In this document: in pieces, positions 1 through 8,287 of the stretch
Layout: every line of letters starts with the position of its first letter
How positions within the stretch are numbered: the first letter of the stretch is position 1
Assembly (NCBI GenBank): GCA_009885805.1
Contig: VFJZ01000024.1
Coordinates: forward strand, 1-50,189
Length of the DNA: 50,189 nt
Direction of reading: 5' to 3'
Source of the DNA: Actinomycetota bacterium
Lineage (GTDB): Bacteria > Actinomycetota > Thermoleophilia > Gaiellales > F1-60-MAGs149
The notes under the pieces: generated by a model
Databases searched by the model: none
Told to the model about the DNA's origin: nothing
What the model saw: only the letters and a program-made list of their open reading frames with translations
Position numbers and translations under genes: made by a program

Positions 1-146
1 GCTCGATCGCGCACCAGGCCGCGATCACCGGTGACACCGTCGGCGATCCCTACAAGGACACCGCAGGGCCAGCGATCAACCCGATGATCAAGATCGCGAA
101 CATCGTCGCGATCCTGATCATCCCGCTGATCGTCAACCTCTCGTAG
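1..146 (+). CDS. hppA: Membrane-bound H+-translocating pyrophosphatase, C-terminal end (partial)
   Basis: Reading from base 3 gives 47 residues ending at TAG 144-146. They contain the signature tail [20 protein letters not shown] followed by a hydrophobic last helix ([14 protein letters not shown]). This GDTVGDPxKDTxGP block is characteristic of the C-terminus of membrane-integral pyrophosphatases, which couple pyrophosphate hydrolysis to H+ (or Na+) transport across the plasma membrane. The rest of the gene lies left of the window, so the ion specificity cannot be judged. Its stop codon overlaps the TAGCCT box proposed as the promoter of the next gene. Confidence 0.9.
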   Translation, partial: SIAHQAAITGDTVGDPYKDTAGPAINPMIKIANIVAILIIPLIVNLS

Positions 147-149
147 CCT
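144..149 (+). promoter_or_regulatory. -10-like box TAGCCT, 7 nt before GTG of the M20 gene
   Basis: TAGCCT matches the TANNNT pattern seen before most unlinked genes here. With 7 nt to the GTG, transcription would begin at or next to the start codon (leaderless). The TAG is also the hppA stop. No Shine-Dalgarno sequence is visible. Confidence 0.45.
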
Positions 150-156
150 TCGCCGC

Positions 157-1314
157 GTGATCCCGGACCTGATCGAGCCGGAGGAGGTCACCGACCTCCT
201 CCGGCTCCTCGTCCGCACGCCGAGCGTCACCGGCGAGGAGCGGGCGGTCGCCGAGGTCGTGGCTGCCTGGCTGCGGGAGCGGGGCGTCGAGGCGCGGCTC
301 GTCGAGGCCGAGCCCGGCCGGCCGAACGTGATCGCGGCGTTCGGCAGCGGTCGTCCCGGCCTGGTGCTGAACGGCCACTACGACGTCGTTCCTGTCGGTG
401 CCGGTTGGACGCGCGACCCGTGGGGCGGCGAGATCGAGGACGGCCGGCTGTACGGCCGCGGCGCCGCCGACATGAAGGCGGGCGTCGCCTGCGCGATGGT
501 CGCGTTCGTCGCCGCCACCCGTGCCGTGCGCGAGCCGCTCGGGCGGCTCCTGCTCACGCTCGTGATCGACGAGGAGGACGCCGGCCGCGGGACGCGCGCC
601 GTGATTCGCGATGGCCTGGACTGCGATTGGGCGGTCGTCTGCGAGCCGACGGACCTCGTCGCCGTGCGGGCCGCACGCGGCAACTGCTACCTCGACGTCA
701 CGGTCAGCGGCGTCTCCGCCCACGCCGGGAACCCTGACCTCGGGGTGAACGCGATCCACGCCGGTGCCGAGGTGGTGCGGCGCGTCGTCGAGTTCGACCG
801 CGAGCTGCAGCGGCGTACGCATCCGTTGCTGATGCCGCCGCGGACCGGTGTCGGGACGATCGAGGGCGGCCTGCTGGTGTCCGCGGTGGCGCCGGACTGC
901 ACGATGCGCATCGATCGTCGCACCCTGCCGGGCGAGGATGGCGCCAGCGCGCTCGCCGACCTGCAGCGAGTCCTGGCCGCAGCTCCGATCGAACCCGCTG
1001 CGGCACAGGTGGCTGTGGCGCTGACGATGGAGATGCCGCCGTTCGAGACGCCCGCCGATCACCCGTTGCTCGCCGCCCTGCGCGCCTGCGCGGAGGAGGC
1101 GGGGGCCAGGCCGGCGGAACCGATCGGCGCCACCTACGCGACCGATGCCGGCTTCATCGCCCGGGACGCCGGACTGCCGGTGGTCGTGTTCGGCCCGGGC
1201 AGCGTGACGGAGGCGCACCGGCCGGACGAATCCGTGCCGCTGGCGGATCTGCCGGTCGCAGCGCGTACCTACGCGTTGCTGGCCGAGCGGATCCTGACCG
1301 GCCGGTGGCGCTGA
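157..1314 (+). CDS. M20 family metallopeptidase/deacylase (ArgE/DapE type)
   Basis: 385 residues, a normal length for the ArgE/DapE/ACY1/CPG2 family of zinc amidohydrolases. Metal-binding motifs are visible: GHYDVVP (H74, D76), YGRGAADMKAG (D105), the general base pair E139-E140 in IDEEDAG, CEPTD (E163), and a C-terminal EAHRPDE histidine. The dimerisation lid (SGVSAHAGNPDLGVNAI) lies in the middle. The substrate is probably an N-acylated amino acid or small peptide; whether it is N-acetylornithine, succinyl-diaminopimelate or something else cannot be told from motifs alone. It starts at GTG 157, 10 bp after hppA, with no ribosome binding site. The last codons lie inside a palindromic repeat. 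Confidence 0.85.
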   Translation: MIPDLIEPEEVTDLLRLLVRTPSVTGEERAVAEVVAAWLRERGVEARLVEAEPGRPNVIAAFGSGRPGLVLNGHYDVVPVGAGWTRDPWGGEIEDGRLYGRGAADMKAGVACAMVAFVAATRAVREPLGRLLLTLVIDEEDAGRGTRAVIRDGLDCDWAVVCEPTDLVAVRAARGNCYLDVTVSGVSAHAGNPDLGVNAIHAGAEVVRRVVEFDRELQRRTHPLLMPPRTGVGTIEGGLLVSAVAPDCTMRIDRRTLPGEDGASALADLQRVLAAAPIEPAAAQVAVALTMEMPPFETPADHPLLAALRACAEEAGARPAEPIGATYATDAGFIARDAGLPVVVFGPGSVTEAHRPDESVPLADLPVAARTYALLAERILTGRWR

Positions 1315-1391
1315 AGGTGCCGGGCACCTTCAGCGCCAAAGGTGCCTCGGTGGCGCTGAAGGTGCCGGGCACCTTTAGCGCCAAAGGTGCC
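1304..1391. repeat. Two tandem copies of a 43-bp palindromic repeat (family A)
   Basis: Copies at 1304-1346 and 1349-1391 differ at one base (C to T in the right arm of the second). Each begins GGTGGCGCTGAAGGTGCC, then one G, then the complementary arm GGCACCTTCAGCGCC, then AAAGGTGCC. The first copy contains the TGA stop of the M20 gene. The second ends at the TAG stop of the convergent cupin gene. A third, even more symmetric copy is at 8288. Position between convergent genes and the strong hairpin suggest a bidirectional terminator or a REP-like mobile palindrome. Confidence 0.85.
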
Positions 1392-1882
1392 TAGGGGTCG
1401 CGCTCGCCGTCGTAGTAGTCGACGTCCTCGACGCGGATGAACCGCTGCAGTGTCCGGTCCGGAGCGTCACCGCCGGGCGCGGTGCCGGCGAACACGCCGA
1501 GCTTGCCCGAGTCCGGGTACTCGGCGATCTCCGGAGCGACCATCGTCGAGATCATCGCGATCCGGAGCGGACCGGCACCGTCGTTTCGCACCGCGTGGGC
1601 GCCCTCGGGCCCCCGCCGGAACAGGGTCGCCTCGCCGGCGGCCAGCGGCTGCTCGCCGGCGGGAGTGCGCACCGTCGCCGTGCCGGCAAGCACGATCAGC
1701 AGCTCCTCGTTGGCGTAGTGGAGGTGGTACGGCCAGCTCCGTTGACCCGGTGGAAGCTCGTAGACGCTGGCGCCGATCCGCGCGCCGCCGAGGTGGCGGC
1801 CGACCCGCAGTCGGTTCCAGCCGTACCCGGGCTCGGTGTTCGTCTCGTCCCAGTCGTCACCGAAGAGGTTGACGACGTCCAT
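1391..1882 (-). CDS. Cupin-domain protein
   Basis: 163 residues. The cupin core is visible: PYHLHYANEELLIVLAGTATVRTPAGEQPL (first metal-binding motif with HxH and a downstream Glu), and LFRRGPEGAHAVRNDGAGPLRI (second motif with the late His). The predicted fold is a small beta-barrel that binds a metal and may act on or sense a sugar or other small molecule; no specific reaction can be assigned. The ATG shares one base with the hom stop (TGATG), so it is probably translated from the hom mRNA. Its 3' end reaches into the palindromic repeat pair. Confidence 0.8.
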   Translation of the reverse strand: MDVVNLFGDDWDETNTEPGYGWNRLRVGRHLGGARIGASVYELPPGQRSWPYHLHYANEELLIVLAGTATVRTPAGEQPLAAGEATLFRRGPEGAHAVRNDGAGPLRIAMISTMVAPEIAEYPDSGKLGVFAGTAPGGDAPDRTLQRFIRVEDVDYYDGERDP

Positions 1883-3159
1883 CAGCGCGGCAGGACCCGC
1901 AGCACGTGTGGTTCGCCGGCGACGACGCCGAGCGTACAGATCCCGTTGACGGCGGCGAAGAAGCGGCCCTCCGGTGCCGGATGGGTCGTGACGACGAGTT
2001 GTGCCCGTCCCGCTGCCGCCCTCTGGATGACCGACTCGATCGAGACCTGCTCGTCGGCCAGCACCCGTGCGATCTGCGCCAGCACGCCGGGCGCGTCGAG
2101 CACGTCGAGGCGGAGGTAGAACGCGCTCGGCACCTCAGCCTCCGGCACGATCGCCACCTGCCGGAAGTAGCCGTCGTGGGTGAAGAAGCCGGTGCCGGAC
2201 GTCCCGAGTACGGTCATGACGTCGCCGATCACGGCCGACGCCGTCTCGTCACCGCCGGCGCCCGGGCCCGCGAGGGTGATCTCGCGGATGGCCGACCCGC
2301 GGAGCATGACGGCGTTGAACGATCCCTCGACGGCGGCGAGTGGATGGCCCTCGGGGACGAGCGTGGGGTGGACGCGAGCGGTGACGCCGCCGGCGAGTCG
2401 TTCGGCCGACGCGATCAACTTGATGCGATAGCCGAGTTCGCGCGCGATCGCCGAGTCGATCGCCTCCAGGCGCTCGATGCCGTCGAACGGCACGTCGTCG
2501 AGGGTAACGCGGGTGTGGAATGCGATCGAGGCGAGGATGGCGATCTTCGCTGCCGCGTCGGCACCGTTGACATCCTCGGTCGGGTCGGCCTCGGCGTAGC
2601 CCAGCTCCTGGGCGCGGGCGAGGGCGGCGCCGTAGTCCTGCCCGGCCGCCATTGCCGTGAGGATGAAGTTCGTTGTTCCGTTGACGATCCCGAGCACGCC
2701 GGAGACGTCGTTGGCAATCATCGACTCGCGCAGCACCTTCACCACGGGAATCGCTGCGCAGACCGACGCCTCGAACCGGAGCTGGACGCCGTGTCGCTCG
2801 GCAGCGGCGAACAGCTCCTCGCCGTGACGCGCCAGGAGCTGCTTGTTCGCGGACACGACCGACTTGCCGGCCGCGAACAGCTCGAGCAGGTAGCCGCGGG
2901 TCGGCTCGACGCCGCCCATCACCTCTGCCACGACACTGATCGTCGGGTCGTCCCTGACCGTCGCGAAGTCGGCGGTGAGGACGCCGGCGGCGGGCGACGC
3001 CGACCGCGCCCGGGTGACGTCGCGCACCAGCGCGCGCCGCACCTCGACGGGCGAACCGGCGACCCGCTCGATCTCCGTGGCACGGTCGCGCAGCAGCCGA
3101 TCGACGGCCGATCCGACCGTTCCGTAGCCGAGCAGACCGATCGCGACGCCCGTGGTCAT
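1882..3159 (-). CDS. hom: Homoserine dehydrogenase
   Basis: 425 residues from ATG 3159 (an in-frame TTG lies one codon upstream). It reduces aspartate semialdehyde to homoserine with NAD(P)H, the branch step for threonine and methionine. An N-terminal Rossmann motif (IGLLGYGTVGSAV), the SANKQLLA segment, the GxxNGTTNFIL motif and the catalytic region AEADPTEDVNGADAAAKIAIL are present. The C-terminal ACT domain (LDAPGVLAQIARVLADEQVSIESV) fits allosteric control by threonine. It is divergent from thrC across a 41-bp gap with a symmetric promoter, so the two genes are likely co-regulated. It is followed by the overlapping cupin gene. Confidence 0.95.
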   Translation of the reverse strand: MTTGVAIGLLGYGTVGSAVDRLLRDRATEIERVAGSPVEVRRALVRDVTRARSASPAAGVLTADFATVRDDPTISVVAEVMGGVEPTRGYLLELFAAGKSVVSANKQLLARHGEELFAAAERHGVQLRFEASVCAAIPVVKVLRESMIANDVSGVLGIVNGTTNFILTAMAAGQDYGAALARAQELGYAEADPTEDVNGADAAAKIAILASIAFHTRVTLDDVPFDGIERLEAIDSAIARELGYRIKLIASAERLAGGVTARVHPTLVPEGHPLAAVEGSFNAVMLRGSAIREITLAGPGAGGDETASAVIGDVMTVLGTSGTGFFTHDGYFRQVAIVPEAEVPSAFYLRLDVLDAPGVLAQIARVLADEQVSIESVIQRAAAGRAQLVVTTHPAPEGRFFAAVNGICTLGVVAGEPHVLRVLPR

Positions 3160-3168
3160 CAAGCCGGC

Positions 3169-3192
3169 AAGCGTACCCGGTCGCGTACGCTT
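3169..3192. promoter_or_regulatory. Symmetric divergent promoter/operator between hom and thrC
   Basis: AAGCGTAC, an 8-nt spacer, then GTACGCTT: perfect 8-bp arms. Each arm contains TACGCT reading outward. On the plus strand the box (3186-3191) is 9 nt from the thrC ATG. On the minus strand (3175-3170) it is 10 nt from the hom ATG. These positions suit -10 boxes of leaderless mRNAs, and the symmetry also makes a possible operator for a dimeric regulator. Confidence 0.6.
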
Positions 3193-3200
3193 CGAGCGCC

Positions 3201-4241
3201 ATGCCAGGCCTCATCGACCGCTATCGCGCGCGGCTTCCCGTCGGCCCCGCGACACCGATCATCAGCCTCGGCGAAGGCTCGACACCGCTGCTCGCGGCGC
3301 CGCGTCTGTCCGAGCTGCTGGGCGTCGATCTGCACCTGAAGCTGGAGGGCGCCAACCCGACCGGGTCGTTCAAGGACCGGGGCATGACGCTCGCCCTGTC
3401 GAAGGCCGCTGAGGACGGCGCCCGAACGGTCATCTGCGCGTCCACCGGTAACACGTCGGCATCGGCCGCAGCGTACGCGGCGCGAGCCGGGATCCGCTGC
3501 GTGGTGGTCGTCCCCGGCGGCAAGGTCGCGCTCGGCAAGCTTGCGCAGGCGCAGGCCGCGGGCGCGGTCGTGTGTGCGATCGACGGCTCGTTCGACGACG
3601 GGCTGCGGCTGGTGCTCGAACTGTGCGAGCGGCATCCGATCACCCTCGTCAACAACCTCAATCCGTACCGTCTGGAGGGTCAGAAGACGGCCGCGTTCGA
3701 GATCGTGGAGGAACTGGGCGTCCCCGACTGGCTGGCGCTCCCGGTTGGCAACGCCGGCAACATCACGGCCTATCACCGCGGCTTTCGCGAGGCCGTGGCG
3801 GCGGGTGACGCGGCCCAGTGCCCGCGGCTGCTCGGCTGTCAGGCGGCCGGCGCGGCGGCGATGGTGCGTGGGGTGGACATCGGCGACCCGGAGACGATCG
3901 CGACGGCGATCCGGATCGGCGCGCCCATCCGCCGCGACGAGGCAGTGCGGGCGGCGCGCGAGTCCGAGGGAGCGTTCGTGGCGGCCGCCGACGAGGAGAT
4001 CCTCGAGTGGTACGGGCGCGTCTCGGTCCTGGAGGGCGTGTTCTGCGAGCCTTCGAGCGCGACGAGCCTGGCAGGTCTGGCGCGGGCACGCGCGGACGGC
4101 ACGGTCGAGGAGGGCGCCCGTGTCGTCTGCGTTCTGACGGGGCACGGCCTCAAGGATCCGGAGACGGCGACGGCGCACTCGGCACCGACGCTCCGGTCAC
4201 CGGCGACGCTGGCCGCACTCGAGCGGATCGCGCTCGGCTGA
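3201..4241 (+). CDS. thrC: Threonine synthase
   Basis: 346 residues, the short PLP-dependent form common in Actinobacteria. It converts O-phosphohomoserine to threonine. The PLP lysine is K58 in ANPTGSFKDRG. Other family blocks are the LGEGSTPLL N-terminus, the STGNTSASAAAYAARAG phosphate-binding loop, LPVGNAGNITAYHRG and FCEPSSATSLAGL. It starts at ATG 3201, 9 nt after a TACGCT box, with no Shine-Dalgarno. It is divergent from hom, its pathway partner. Its last 92 bases overlap the convergent glycosyltransferase gene. Confidence 0.95.
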   Translation: MPGLIDRYRARLPVGPATPIISLGEGSTPLLAAPRLSELLGVDLHLKLEGANPTGSFKDRGMTLALSKAAEDGARTVICASTGNTSASAAAYAARAGIRCVVVVPGGKVALGKLAQAQAAGAVVCAIDGSFDDGLRLVLELCERHPITLVNNLNPYRLEGQKTAAFEIVEELGVPDWLALPVGNAGNITAYHRGFREAVAAGDAAQCPRLLGCQAAGAAAMVRGVDIGDPETIATAIRIGAPIRRDEAVRAARESEGAFVAAADEEILEWYGRVSVLEGVFCEPSSATSLAGLARARADGTVEEGARVVCVLTGHGLKDPETATAHSAPTLRSPATLAALERIALG

Positions 4242-5487
4242 TCCCGGCTGCCAGCGTGACACCCGCGAGCACCGCGGGTTCGGGGACGGCCGGGACTCGG
4301 AACCGTGCGTACGACTCGGGGCCAGCGGAGAGGCCGACGAGGTAGACGGCCGTGACGAGTACGGGGAGCGCGGCCCGGAGGAGGCGCCGGCGACGAAGCA
4401 CGACGACCGCGAGCAGCGCGGCCAGGGCGACCGTCAGCGCGAAGGCGGTCTGGATGCCGAGGAGCGGCAGCCGGATGGCGCCCGGGAGCGTACGGCCGGG
4501 GCCGACGAGCGCGACTTCGAGCTGTTCCCGGCCAGGTCCCGCGGTGGCGTTCGCGAGCCCGCGGGCCGCGGACAGCAGCGCGCCGCGCGGGTGGTCGCGC
4601 AGCACCTCCAGGCCGAGGTCGCGCTTGATCGGCCCGAGCTCCGTCGGTGTCGCCCCCGGCGCCCGTTCCCGGAGCAGGACCTCCATCTCGGTCCTGGCCT
4701 CCGCCCAGGTGATGCCACGCTCACGCGCGACCGCATCGGCCGCGCGGTAGAACAACATGTTGTGGCCCTCGACAGTCGAGATCACGGCCACGCCGCCCAC
4801 GGTGTGGTTGCGTGCGATCCAGCCCGCGACCGGCGGGGCGAAGCCGGCGAGAAAGACCGCCGCGAGCGCGACGCCGCGGCGGAATCCCGTCCGCGCGGCG
4901 ATCGCCAGCGCGGGGAGCAGGAGCAGCGGCAGATAGGCTCCGATCGGCCGTACCAGGACGGCGAGGCCGAGTACGAGGCCGGCGGCCAGGACCAGGCGGC
5001 GCTGGCCACTCGTGTACCCACGGACGGCCAGGAGAAGCCCGCCGGCGGTCACGACGGCCGCGACCGTTTCGGTCAGAAGCGCCACCGAGTAGAGGGCGCT
5101 TACGGGGTCGAGCGCGATCACGGCGGCGGCGGCCCGTCCGGCGGTGCGTCCGGCGATCCGCACGCCGAGCGCGTAGGCGATGACCGCGCAGGCCAGCGAG
5201 AGGAAGACCTGGACGGCGAGGACCGCCACGTCCGACCCGCCGGTGACCGCGTGTACACCGGCGATCAGGAGCGGATAGCCGGGCGTGCGCAGGAACCCGA
5301 GCGTCTGCAGGCCACCGGCGTCGGCGTCGCCGCCGTAGGCCGTGCCGAGGTCAGCGGCGATCGCGAGGTACTCGACGGAGTCGACGTCGACGTAGCGGGC
5401 CGCGTCCGAGGCGACGAACGCGAGGAGCACGAGCCGCAGCGCCAGGCCAGCGGCGACGATCCAGCGGAGGACCCGGTCGTCTGTCAC
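4150..5487 (-). CDS. Membrane glycosyltransferase of GT-C fold (ArnT/PMT-like)
   Basis: 445 residues with about ten hydrophobic helices and a long extracytoplasmic segment. After the first helix comes an acidic loop (RYVDVDSVEYLAIA), the position where GT-C enzymes carry catalytic acidic residues. FLRTPGYPLLIAGVHAV follows, as in the dolichyl-phosphate mannosyltransferase/ArnT superfamily. It would transfer a sugar from a polyprenyl-phosphate carrier outside the membrane; donor and acceptor are unknown. GTG start 5487 overlaps the stop of the HAD-like gene (GTGA). The Pro/Ser-rich C-terminal tail (TGASVPSAPSPSPDP) is read across the end of thrC on the other strand. Confidence 0.8.
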   Translation of the reverse strand: MTDDRVLRWIVAAGLALRLVLLAFVASDAARYVDVDSVEYLAIAADLGTAYGGDADAGGLQTLGFLRTPGYPLLIAGVHAVTGGSDVAVLAVQVFLSLACAVIAYALGVRIAGRTAGRAAAAVIALDPVSALYSVALLTETVAAVVTAGGLLLAVRGYTSGQRRLVLAAGLVLGLAVLVRPIGAYLPLLLLPALAIAARTGFRRGVALAAVFLAGFAPPVAGWIARNHTVGGVAVISTVEGHNMLFYRAADAVARERGITWAEARTEMEVLLRERAPGATPTELGPIKRDLGLEVLRDHPRGALLSAARGLANATAGPGREQLEVALVGPGRTLPGAIRLPLLGIQTAFALTVALAALLAVVVLRRRRLLRAALPVLVTAVYLVGLSAGPESYARFRVPAVPEPAVLAGVTLAAGISRARSARVRPASPVTGASVPSAPSPSPDP

Positions 5488-5921
5488 CCGGCGGCCAGCG
5501 CCTGCTCGAGCGCAGCGCGCGATACCACCTGCGGCTGGTGCGGCGCGTCCTCCTCGCCGAGGACGCCGGTCGTGGAGCGCAGCACGCCGAGGTGCGACAG
5601 GAACAGTTCGGCCGCGGCCCTCGGCAGCGGCGAGACGACGGTCAGATCGACACCCGAGCGGCGAGCGCGACGGAGCAGTCCATTCAGGGCCGGGTCGGGC
5701 CGGAGTAGCACCGGCGCGTGCGCCTCGTAGAAGCGGACGAGTTCGGCACGCCAGGAGCGGTCTCCAGCCCACTCGTCGAGCGCCGCGATCGCGGCGCTGC
5801 GGTCGCTCGGAAGGGCGGTCGCGTCCAGCGGGCGGATCGCCGCGTACTTGCGCGCAACGTGTTCGACCGCCGCAGCGAACACGGCCTCGGCGTCCGCGAA
5901 CGCACCGTCGGCGACGATCAT
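5484..5921 (-). CDS. HAD-like protein lacking the nucleophilic aspartate
   Basis: 145 residues, shorter than a typical HAD phosphatase. The N-terminus MIVADGAFADAE aligns with the HAD motif I pattern FDFDGTLVDSE, but the position of the nucleophile Asp is Val; only the second Asp (ADG) and the DxE are kept. Motif II-like LTVVSPLPRAAAEL is present. A clear motif III/IV is not obvious. I infer a catalytically inactive, perhaps binding or regulatory, HAD relative. It is embedded between VanZ-like and GT-C genes with 4-bp overlaps on both sides (ATGA, GTGA), so it is probably produced with them. An unrelated helical protein is a less likely alternative. Confidence 0.55.
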   Translation of the reverse strand: MIVADGAFADAEAVFAAAVEHVARKYAAIRPLDATALPSDRSAAIAALDEWAGDRSWRAELVRFYEAHAPVLLRPDPALNGLLRRARRSGVDLTVVSPLPRAAAELFLSHLGVLRSTTGVLGEEDAPHQPQVVSRAALEQALAAG

Positions 5922-6280
5922 GCCGGCTGCCCGGCCCGCCGTCGGAGGGTGAGTCCGCAGGCCGCGCCGACGGCGTCGATCGCGACATCGATCGGCGATC
6001 CAACCCGGCCCGGGACCGTCGTCTGGTGCAGTTCGTCGCTGACGGCATACGCGACGGTCAGCGACAGGGCGATCGTGAGCGCTCGGCCACCGGTCAGACC
6101 CTGCGCTCGCAGCGCATGCACGACGGCGACGGCCAGCGCTGCGTACACGCCCAGGTGGGCGAGCTTGCGCAGGACGAGCTCCAGACCGCCGTCCGTGATG
6201 GCGAGGTGAGGCTGCGCCGACAGGACGAAGATCAGAGCGGAGACGGCGATCGCGGGCAGCCAGGCGAGGAGCAGGCGCAC
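5918..6280 (-). CDS. VanZ-like family membrane protein
   Basis: About 120 residues with three to four transmembrane helices. The VanZ-like signature is SDELHQTTVPGRVGSPIDVAIDAVGAACG near the C-terminus, with a KLAHLGVYAALAVAVVHAL helix in front. VanZ proteins are small integral membrane proteins of unclear biochemistry linked to glycopeptide tolerance or surface functions. GTG at 6280 is chosen because it sits 6 nt after a TACCGT box; GTG at 6286 is an in-frame alternative. First gene of a three-gene overlapping unit with the HAD-like and GT-C genes. Confidence 0.8.
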   Translation of the reverse strand: MRLLLAWLPAIAVSALIFVLSAQPHLAITDGGLELVLRKLAHLGVYAALAVAVVHALRAQGLTGGRALTIALSLTVAYAVSDELHQTTVPGRVGSPIDVAIDAVGAACGLTLRRRAGQPA

Positions 6281-6292
6281 GGCCACACGGTA
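6281..6292 (-). promoter_or_regulatory. TACCGT box 6 nt before the VanZ-like start
   Basis: The minus strand reads TACCGT at 6292-6287, then 6 nt, then GTG 6280. It fits the TANNNT leaderless pattern and supports the downstream GTG as the start. Confidence 0.4.
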
Positions 6293-6356
6293 GTTGTTGC
6301 ACTTCCGTGGCGGTCCGGCACGGTCCGGTACGAACGGGCCGTGTGAGGCTTGCCCC

Positions 6357-8279
6357 ATGCGACGGATACTCCCTCTCTGCCTCCTGCTCGTGTTCGTACC
6401 GGCCGCCCCGGCGGTCGACCATCGCGTCGATCTCGCCTACCCGGCGGCCGACCACTCCAACGTCCGCGCCGCGGTCGGTACCGGCTTCGCCGCCTGCGGC
6501 GCGGGCGCCAGCGGCGCGCTCTGCCGCACGCCCGGCGTGATGACCGCGCACGCCGTGCCCGGTGTGGCGATTCCGGCCTTCAGCGCGGCCGACTTCGTGT
6601 TCACGCCGCCGACGGGCGTGACGATCGCGGCGGCACACGCGATCGTCCGCTACCACATGACCGATGCCGGCGTTCACGCCCGCATCCTGCACCGCGCCGG
6701 CGCCACCTCGTGGACGCCGATCGTGCTACCCGACCGGACGACCGCCGGCACCCTCGGCGTCGACCTGCCCGCCGGCATCACCCAGTTCGCACCGTCGCTC
6801 TACGCGCGCACGAGCGTGCCGCTCGGTCGCATCACGTCGTCGACGGCGAACCAGATCGAGGTGCAGCGGCTCGTCGTCGTGCTCCGTGACCTCGTCGCTC
6901 CCACGGTCACCCTCGGCGCAGGCGCGATCCGTTCGGGAGCGTGGCAGCGGGGCGTCGTCTGCAACCGGGTCGAGGCCGCCGATGACGGTCTCGGCGTGTT
7001 CGCCGTCACGGCCGAAGTCGACGGCCAGACGACGTCCCTGTTGGCGCCCGCCGGCCCGCAGCTGCAGCCACGTCCCCGGGCCTTCGGTGGTGACCTCTGC
7101 GTCGACACTCGCGTCCTGCACGACGGCTACCTGACGGCGGTGGTGTCGTCCCACGACGGCCCGGTGGCGGGTGGCAATCGCTCGGCGCCGGCGACGGGCA
7201 CGCTGCTCGTCGACAACTCCGCGCCCATCATCGGGGTGACCGTGGCCGCTACGACGACCGACCAGCAGCCGGAGGTGACGGTGCGGGCTGTCGATGCGAC
7301 GAGCGGGCTCGCAGCGGTGACGGCGTCGGTCGGCGGCGTGTCTGTCGCCCTCACGCCGACTGGCGATGGCGGCTGGCGCGGCCGGCCGGGACGCGCGCTG
7401 GCGTGGGGCACGTACGTGGTCGAGGCGCGGACCGTCGACGCCGCGGGCAATGCCGCCACCGCGGCGGCGTCGATCGTCATCGCCGACCCGACGCCGGCCG
7501 TGGTGAGTGACTTCGCCGGTGGGGAGGGTGGCTTCGCGGTGACCATCACCGACCCTGAGAGCGGCGTCGCCCGCAGCGGCGTGCACGTCGCCCTCGACGG
7601 CCGCGACGTCGGCGCCGCCGGCGACTTCACCGCCGGCGTGTACCGCTACGTGGTACCACAGCCGCTCGCACCGGGCCGGCATGCCGTGCGCGTGCAGGTC
7701 GTGAACGGAGCGGGGCTGGAAGCCCTGCACGATCTGGCGTTCGAGATCGCCGCGCCGCCGGTCGTACTGCCTCCCATCGCGCTCGCGTTCACCACGGGAT
7801 CCGTCACCGTCCAGCAGGGCGTCCAGCGTGTCGTCGCCCTCCGCGCGACGCGCGGCGCCGCGCCCGAGCGGGGCCTGCGCGTGACGCTCACGTGGGCAGA
7901 CGGAGCGGCTGCCGGGTCGGCGGTCACCGACGAGACGGGCACGGCCGACGCCATCCTCGACGGCTCCCGAGAGGGGACGCTGGTGGCGACCGGCGGCGAT
8001 ACTCGCGCCGAGCTGCAAGTCAGCCTCGCCCGCGGCGTGACGCTGACGGCTCGGCGCCTCGCGCGCGCCGTGCGCCTTCGTGGCACGATCACGCCGCGAA
8101 CCGCTGCGGTCGTGATCGAGGCGTACGCGGCCGGCCGCTGGCGTGCGATCCGGACGGTCAACGTCACGCGCGGCGGCACGTTCAGCGTTCGTGTCCCGCT
8201 GCGCCGCAGGGGCCTCTACGTCTTCCGCGCGACGACGGGTGAGCTGCGATCGCCGGCCGTCCAGGTCTGGCGGCGCTGA
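6357..8279 (+). CDS. Secreted multi-domain Ig-like surface protein
   Basis: 640 residues. It begins MRRILPLCLLLVFVPAAPAV, a clear signal peptide with an AxA-type cleavage region. The mature part is rich in beta-strand patterns. An N-terminal domain (~30-180) is followed by repeated Ig-like segments, e.g. DNSAPIIGVTVAATTTDQQP and EVTVRAVDATSGLAAVTASV, and DPTPAVVSDFAGGEGGF. A C-terminal beta domain follows (LTARRLARAVRLRGTITPRT to the end). Such architecture is common in exported proteins of Thermoleophilia. No catalytic motif or sortase signal is visible; function unknown, probably extracellular structural or binding. The start ATG 6357 sets the signal peptide; the upstream extension is not peptide-like. 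Confidence 0.75.
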   Translation: MRRILPLCLLLVFVPAAPAVDHRVDLAYPAADHSNVRAAVGTGFAACGAGASGALCRTPGVMTAHAVPGVAIPAFSAADFVFTPPTGVTIAAAHAIVRYHMTDAGVHARILHRAGATSWTPIVLPDRTTAGTLGVDLPAGITQFAPSLYARTSVPLGRITSSTANQIEVQRLVVVLRDLVAPTVTLGAGAIRSGAWQRGVVCNRVEAADDGLGVFAVTAEVDGQTTSLLAPAGPQLQPRPRAFGGDLCVDTRVLHDGYLTAVVSSHDGPVAGGNRSAPATGTLLVDNSAPIIGVTVAATTTDQQPEVTVRAVDATSGLAAVTASVGGVSVALTPTGDGGWRGRPGRALAWGTYVVEARTVDAAGNAATAAASIVIADPTPAVVSDFAGGEGGFAVTITDPESGVARSGVHVALDGRDVGAAGDFTAGVYRYVVPQPLAPGRHAVRVQVVNGAGLEALHDLAFEIAAPPVVLPPIALAFTTGSVTVQQGVQRVVALRATRGAAPERGLRVTLTWADGAAAGSAVTDETGTADAILDGSREGTLVATGGDTRAELQVSLARGVTLTARRLARAVRLRGTITPRTAAVVIEAYAAGRWRAIRTVNVTRGGTFSVRVPLRRRGLYVFRATTGELRSPAVQVWRR

Positions 8280-8287
8280 ACGGCGGC

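Noticed and set aside
1154-1384. Repeated peptide ALKVPGTFSAT in open frames at 1154-1384, 8216-8494 and 8289-8669
   Set aside because: It is a translation of the family A palindrome, not a protein repeat.
1906-3339. 477-residue plus-strand open frame opposite hom
   Set aside because: Antisense shadow of hom: composition is Arg/Asp/Gly-rich without any domain, and hom is unmistakable on the other strand.
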